This document shows, piece by piece, positions 63,050-64,000 of a DNA stretch of 64,000 bases (its first letter is position 1; each line of letters opens with the position of its first letter). The notes below the pieces were generated by a model that saw nothing but the letters and a program-made list of their open reading frames with translations, was not told the DNA's origin and ran no database searches. A program made the position numbers and the translations under genes. This DNA comes from Cyanobacteria bacterium SIG26 (GTDB lineage: Bacteria > Cyanobacteriota > Vampirovibrionia > Gastranaerophilales > Gastranaerophilaceae): NCBI GenBank assembly GCA_015152555.1, contig SUTS01000005.1, positions 1-64,000 on the forward strand. Reading direction: 5' to 3'.

Positions 63050-64000
63050 TTAAATATTATCATCTTCGAGTTCAAAATCACTGTAATCAAATTCCTCATC
63101 ACCTTCATCACCGGCAGATGGAAGCTGATTATCAATAGGTTGAGATTGAACATCTTCAACCCCTTCATTTTCGACAGATTGTTGCTTTGATCTTTGAGGG
63201 ACATCACCTTGAGCTATAACATTATTTATTTTAACTCCGTATCTATCGTTGACAATAACCAAACTTCCGCTGGCAATAGGTTTTCCTTCAACCTTTAATG
63301 TAACATTATTGTCGTAAATCGAAGTCAAATCAACAACCAACCCGTTTTCTATATCTTTCAACTCCCCGAGAGTAATTTTTACGGCATCAAATTCTGCACT
63401 CATTTCAACTTCAATACTATCCCATATATTTTGATGAGACTCTCCCATATCCTCTCCTCCATCATTATCTTGAGGTAACATCAAATCCATATTAGGACTG
63501 ATTTTCACCTCTAAAGTTTCATCATAAATTGTTAATTTCAAATGTTCAATATTACTATTTTCAAAAACAACAACATCGTCTTCTTCAAGATTTTTCAAAT
63601 CATATAACGAAAATTTAGTTTTCCCGACCAAAACTTTAGCATAAGTTGTACTATAAGGAAATAAATCCTCAGAAAACGGTGCGCCATTTGAAACAATTTG
63701 TTGAGCTTCAATTAAATCTTGTGGTAATGTAATGATAAACTTACCAACAATTTTATTATAATCATCAATATCTTTTATAATAAATGTCAAATGTATTACA
63801 TCAAAATTAGTGCGTCTTATTTGTGTAGAATCAGGCTTTTTCAAACAAGAATTCAAAGCCTCAAATACAAAATCATTAAAAGAGGTAATAACCTTTGCTT
63901 CTAATTCTGATATTTTATTTATATTAAATTTATTTTTAGCCTGTCCTAAAACCTTTGTTAAAATAAGATTTATAGCTTTGTCAGTCAATCTAAAAAAAAT
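63050..64000 (-). CDS. FliN/FliY-type SpoA-domain flagellar switch protein (5' partial)
   Basis: The frame is open to the window edge; a TTG at 63988 is a possible but unsupported start. The central part resembles one SpoA-like beta region (VVFENSNIEHLKLTIYDETL) and a second, clearer one (DAVKITLGELKDIENGLVVDL, VEGKPIASGSLVIVNDRYGVKI) typical of FliN/FliY. The C-terminus is an acidic tail (EEFDYSDFELEDDN). Forms the flagellar C-ring; first visible gene of the fliOPQR operon. Confidence 0.75.
   Translation of the reverse strand: MFFRLTDKAINLILTKVLGQAKNKFNINKISELEAKVITSFNDFVFEALNSCLKKPDSTQIRRTNFDVIHLTFIIKDIDDYNKIVGKFIITLPQDLIEAQQIVSNGAPFSEDLFPYSTTYAKVLVGKTKFSLYDLKNLEEDDVVVFENSNIEHLKLTIYDETLEVKISPNMDLMLPQDNDGGEDMGESHQNIWDSIEVEMSAEFDAVKITLGELKDIENGLVVDLTSIYDNNVTLKVEGKPIASGSLVIVNDRYGVKINNVIAQGDVPQRSKQQSVENEGVEDVQSQPIDNQLPSAGDEGDEEFDYSDFELEDDNI

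Overview
The window is AT-rich, densely coded DNA from a diderm, flagellated, apparently fermentative bacterium. A porin, TonB-like C-terminal domains and a type IV pilin point to an outer membrane. fliO/P/Q/R show flagella, and hydE points to an [FeFe]-hydrogenase. Many proteins share a short N-terminal Ile-Ser-Phe-(x)-Gly type motif. From memory this combination fits gut Melainabacteria/Vampirovibrionia (Gastranaerophilales, non-photosynthetic relatives of Cyanobacteria). That placement is inference; no rRNA gene is present to test it.

Layout. 0-10.7 kb: a glucosaminidase-type hydrolase, tRNA-Thr(CGT) beside a degenerate copy of itself, several motif-bearing unknowns, a TPR-glycosyltransferase, a vWA/membrane/TonB-like operon, hydE-ykgJ and a CheR-like methyltransferase. 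10.7-15.6 kb: a surface-glycan operon (GT2, MenD-like ThDP enzyme, SDR, polysaccharide pyruvyl transferase). 15.7-24.5 kb: a motif protein, a 5'-nucleotidase, and an operon of a giant acidic TonB-like membrane protein, a sigma-like factor and a zinc-ribbon STAND ATPase. 24.6-26.2 kb: a small membrane protein and an isolated phage tail-fibre-like gene pair with a strong promoter. 26.2-35.2 kb: housekeeping genes (tyrS, cysE, groES-groEL, gmk, coaBC, a NIF3 gene), tRNA-Gln and a frameshifted pseudogene. 35.2-39.5 kb: an accessory island with a 40-bp direct repeat and proteins resembling a JAMM peptidase, a zeta-toxin kinase and a pentein-fold deiminase. 39.5-41.5 kb: a secreted protein and a CNNM-type membrane protein. 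41.7-51.4 kb: a compact podovirus-like particle cassette (terminase, portal, capsid, adaptor, tail nozzle, lysis genes and a LuxR-type regulator) with no integrase or replication genes. 52-64 kb: a histidine kinase, dxr, a CheY-like regulator, a degenerate PilB/GspE ATPase, a pilin, a porin, an Orn/Lys/Arg decarboxylase and the fliR-Q-P-O-(FliN-like) operon.

Two themes deserve attention. First, at least eight unrelated signal-peptide-less proteins carry the N-terminal motif, and several share a near-identical promoter box at a fixed distance from the ATG (GCAAAAAATATTTT, 18-20 nt upstream), implying leaderless mRNAs. Some have effector-like domains, so the motif could be a sorting or secretion tag. 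Second, the intact 9.6-kb particle cassette lacks every gene a phage needs to replicate, but has lysis genes, a dedicated regulator and a terminator-containing leader. It could be a gene-transfer-agent-like or satellite element, possibly using the tail-fibre pair at 25 kb. Both are hypotheses built on sequence reading alone.
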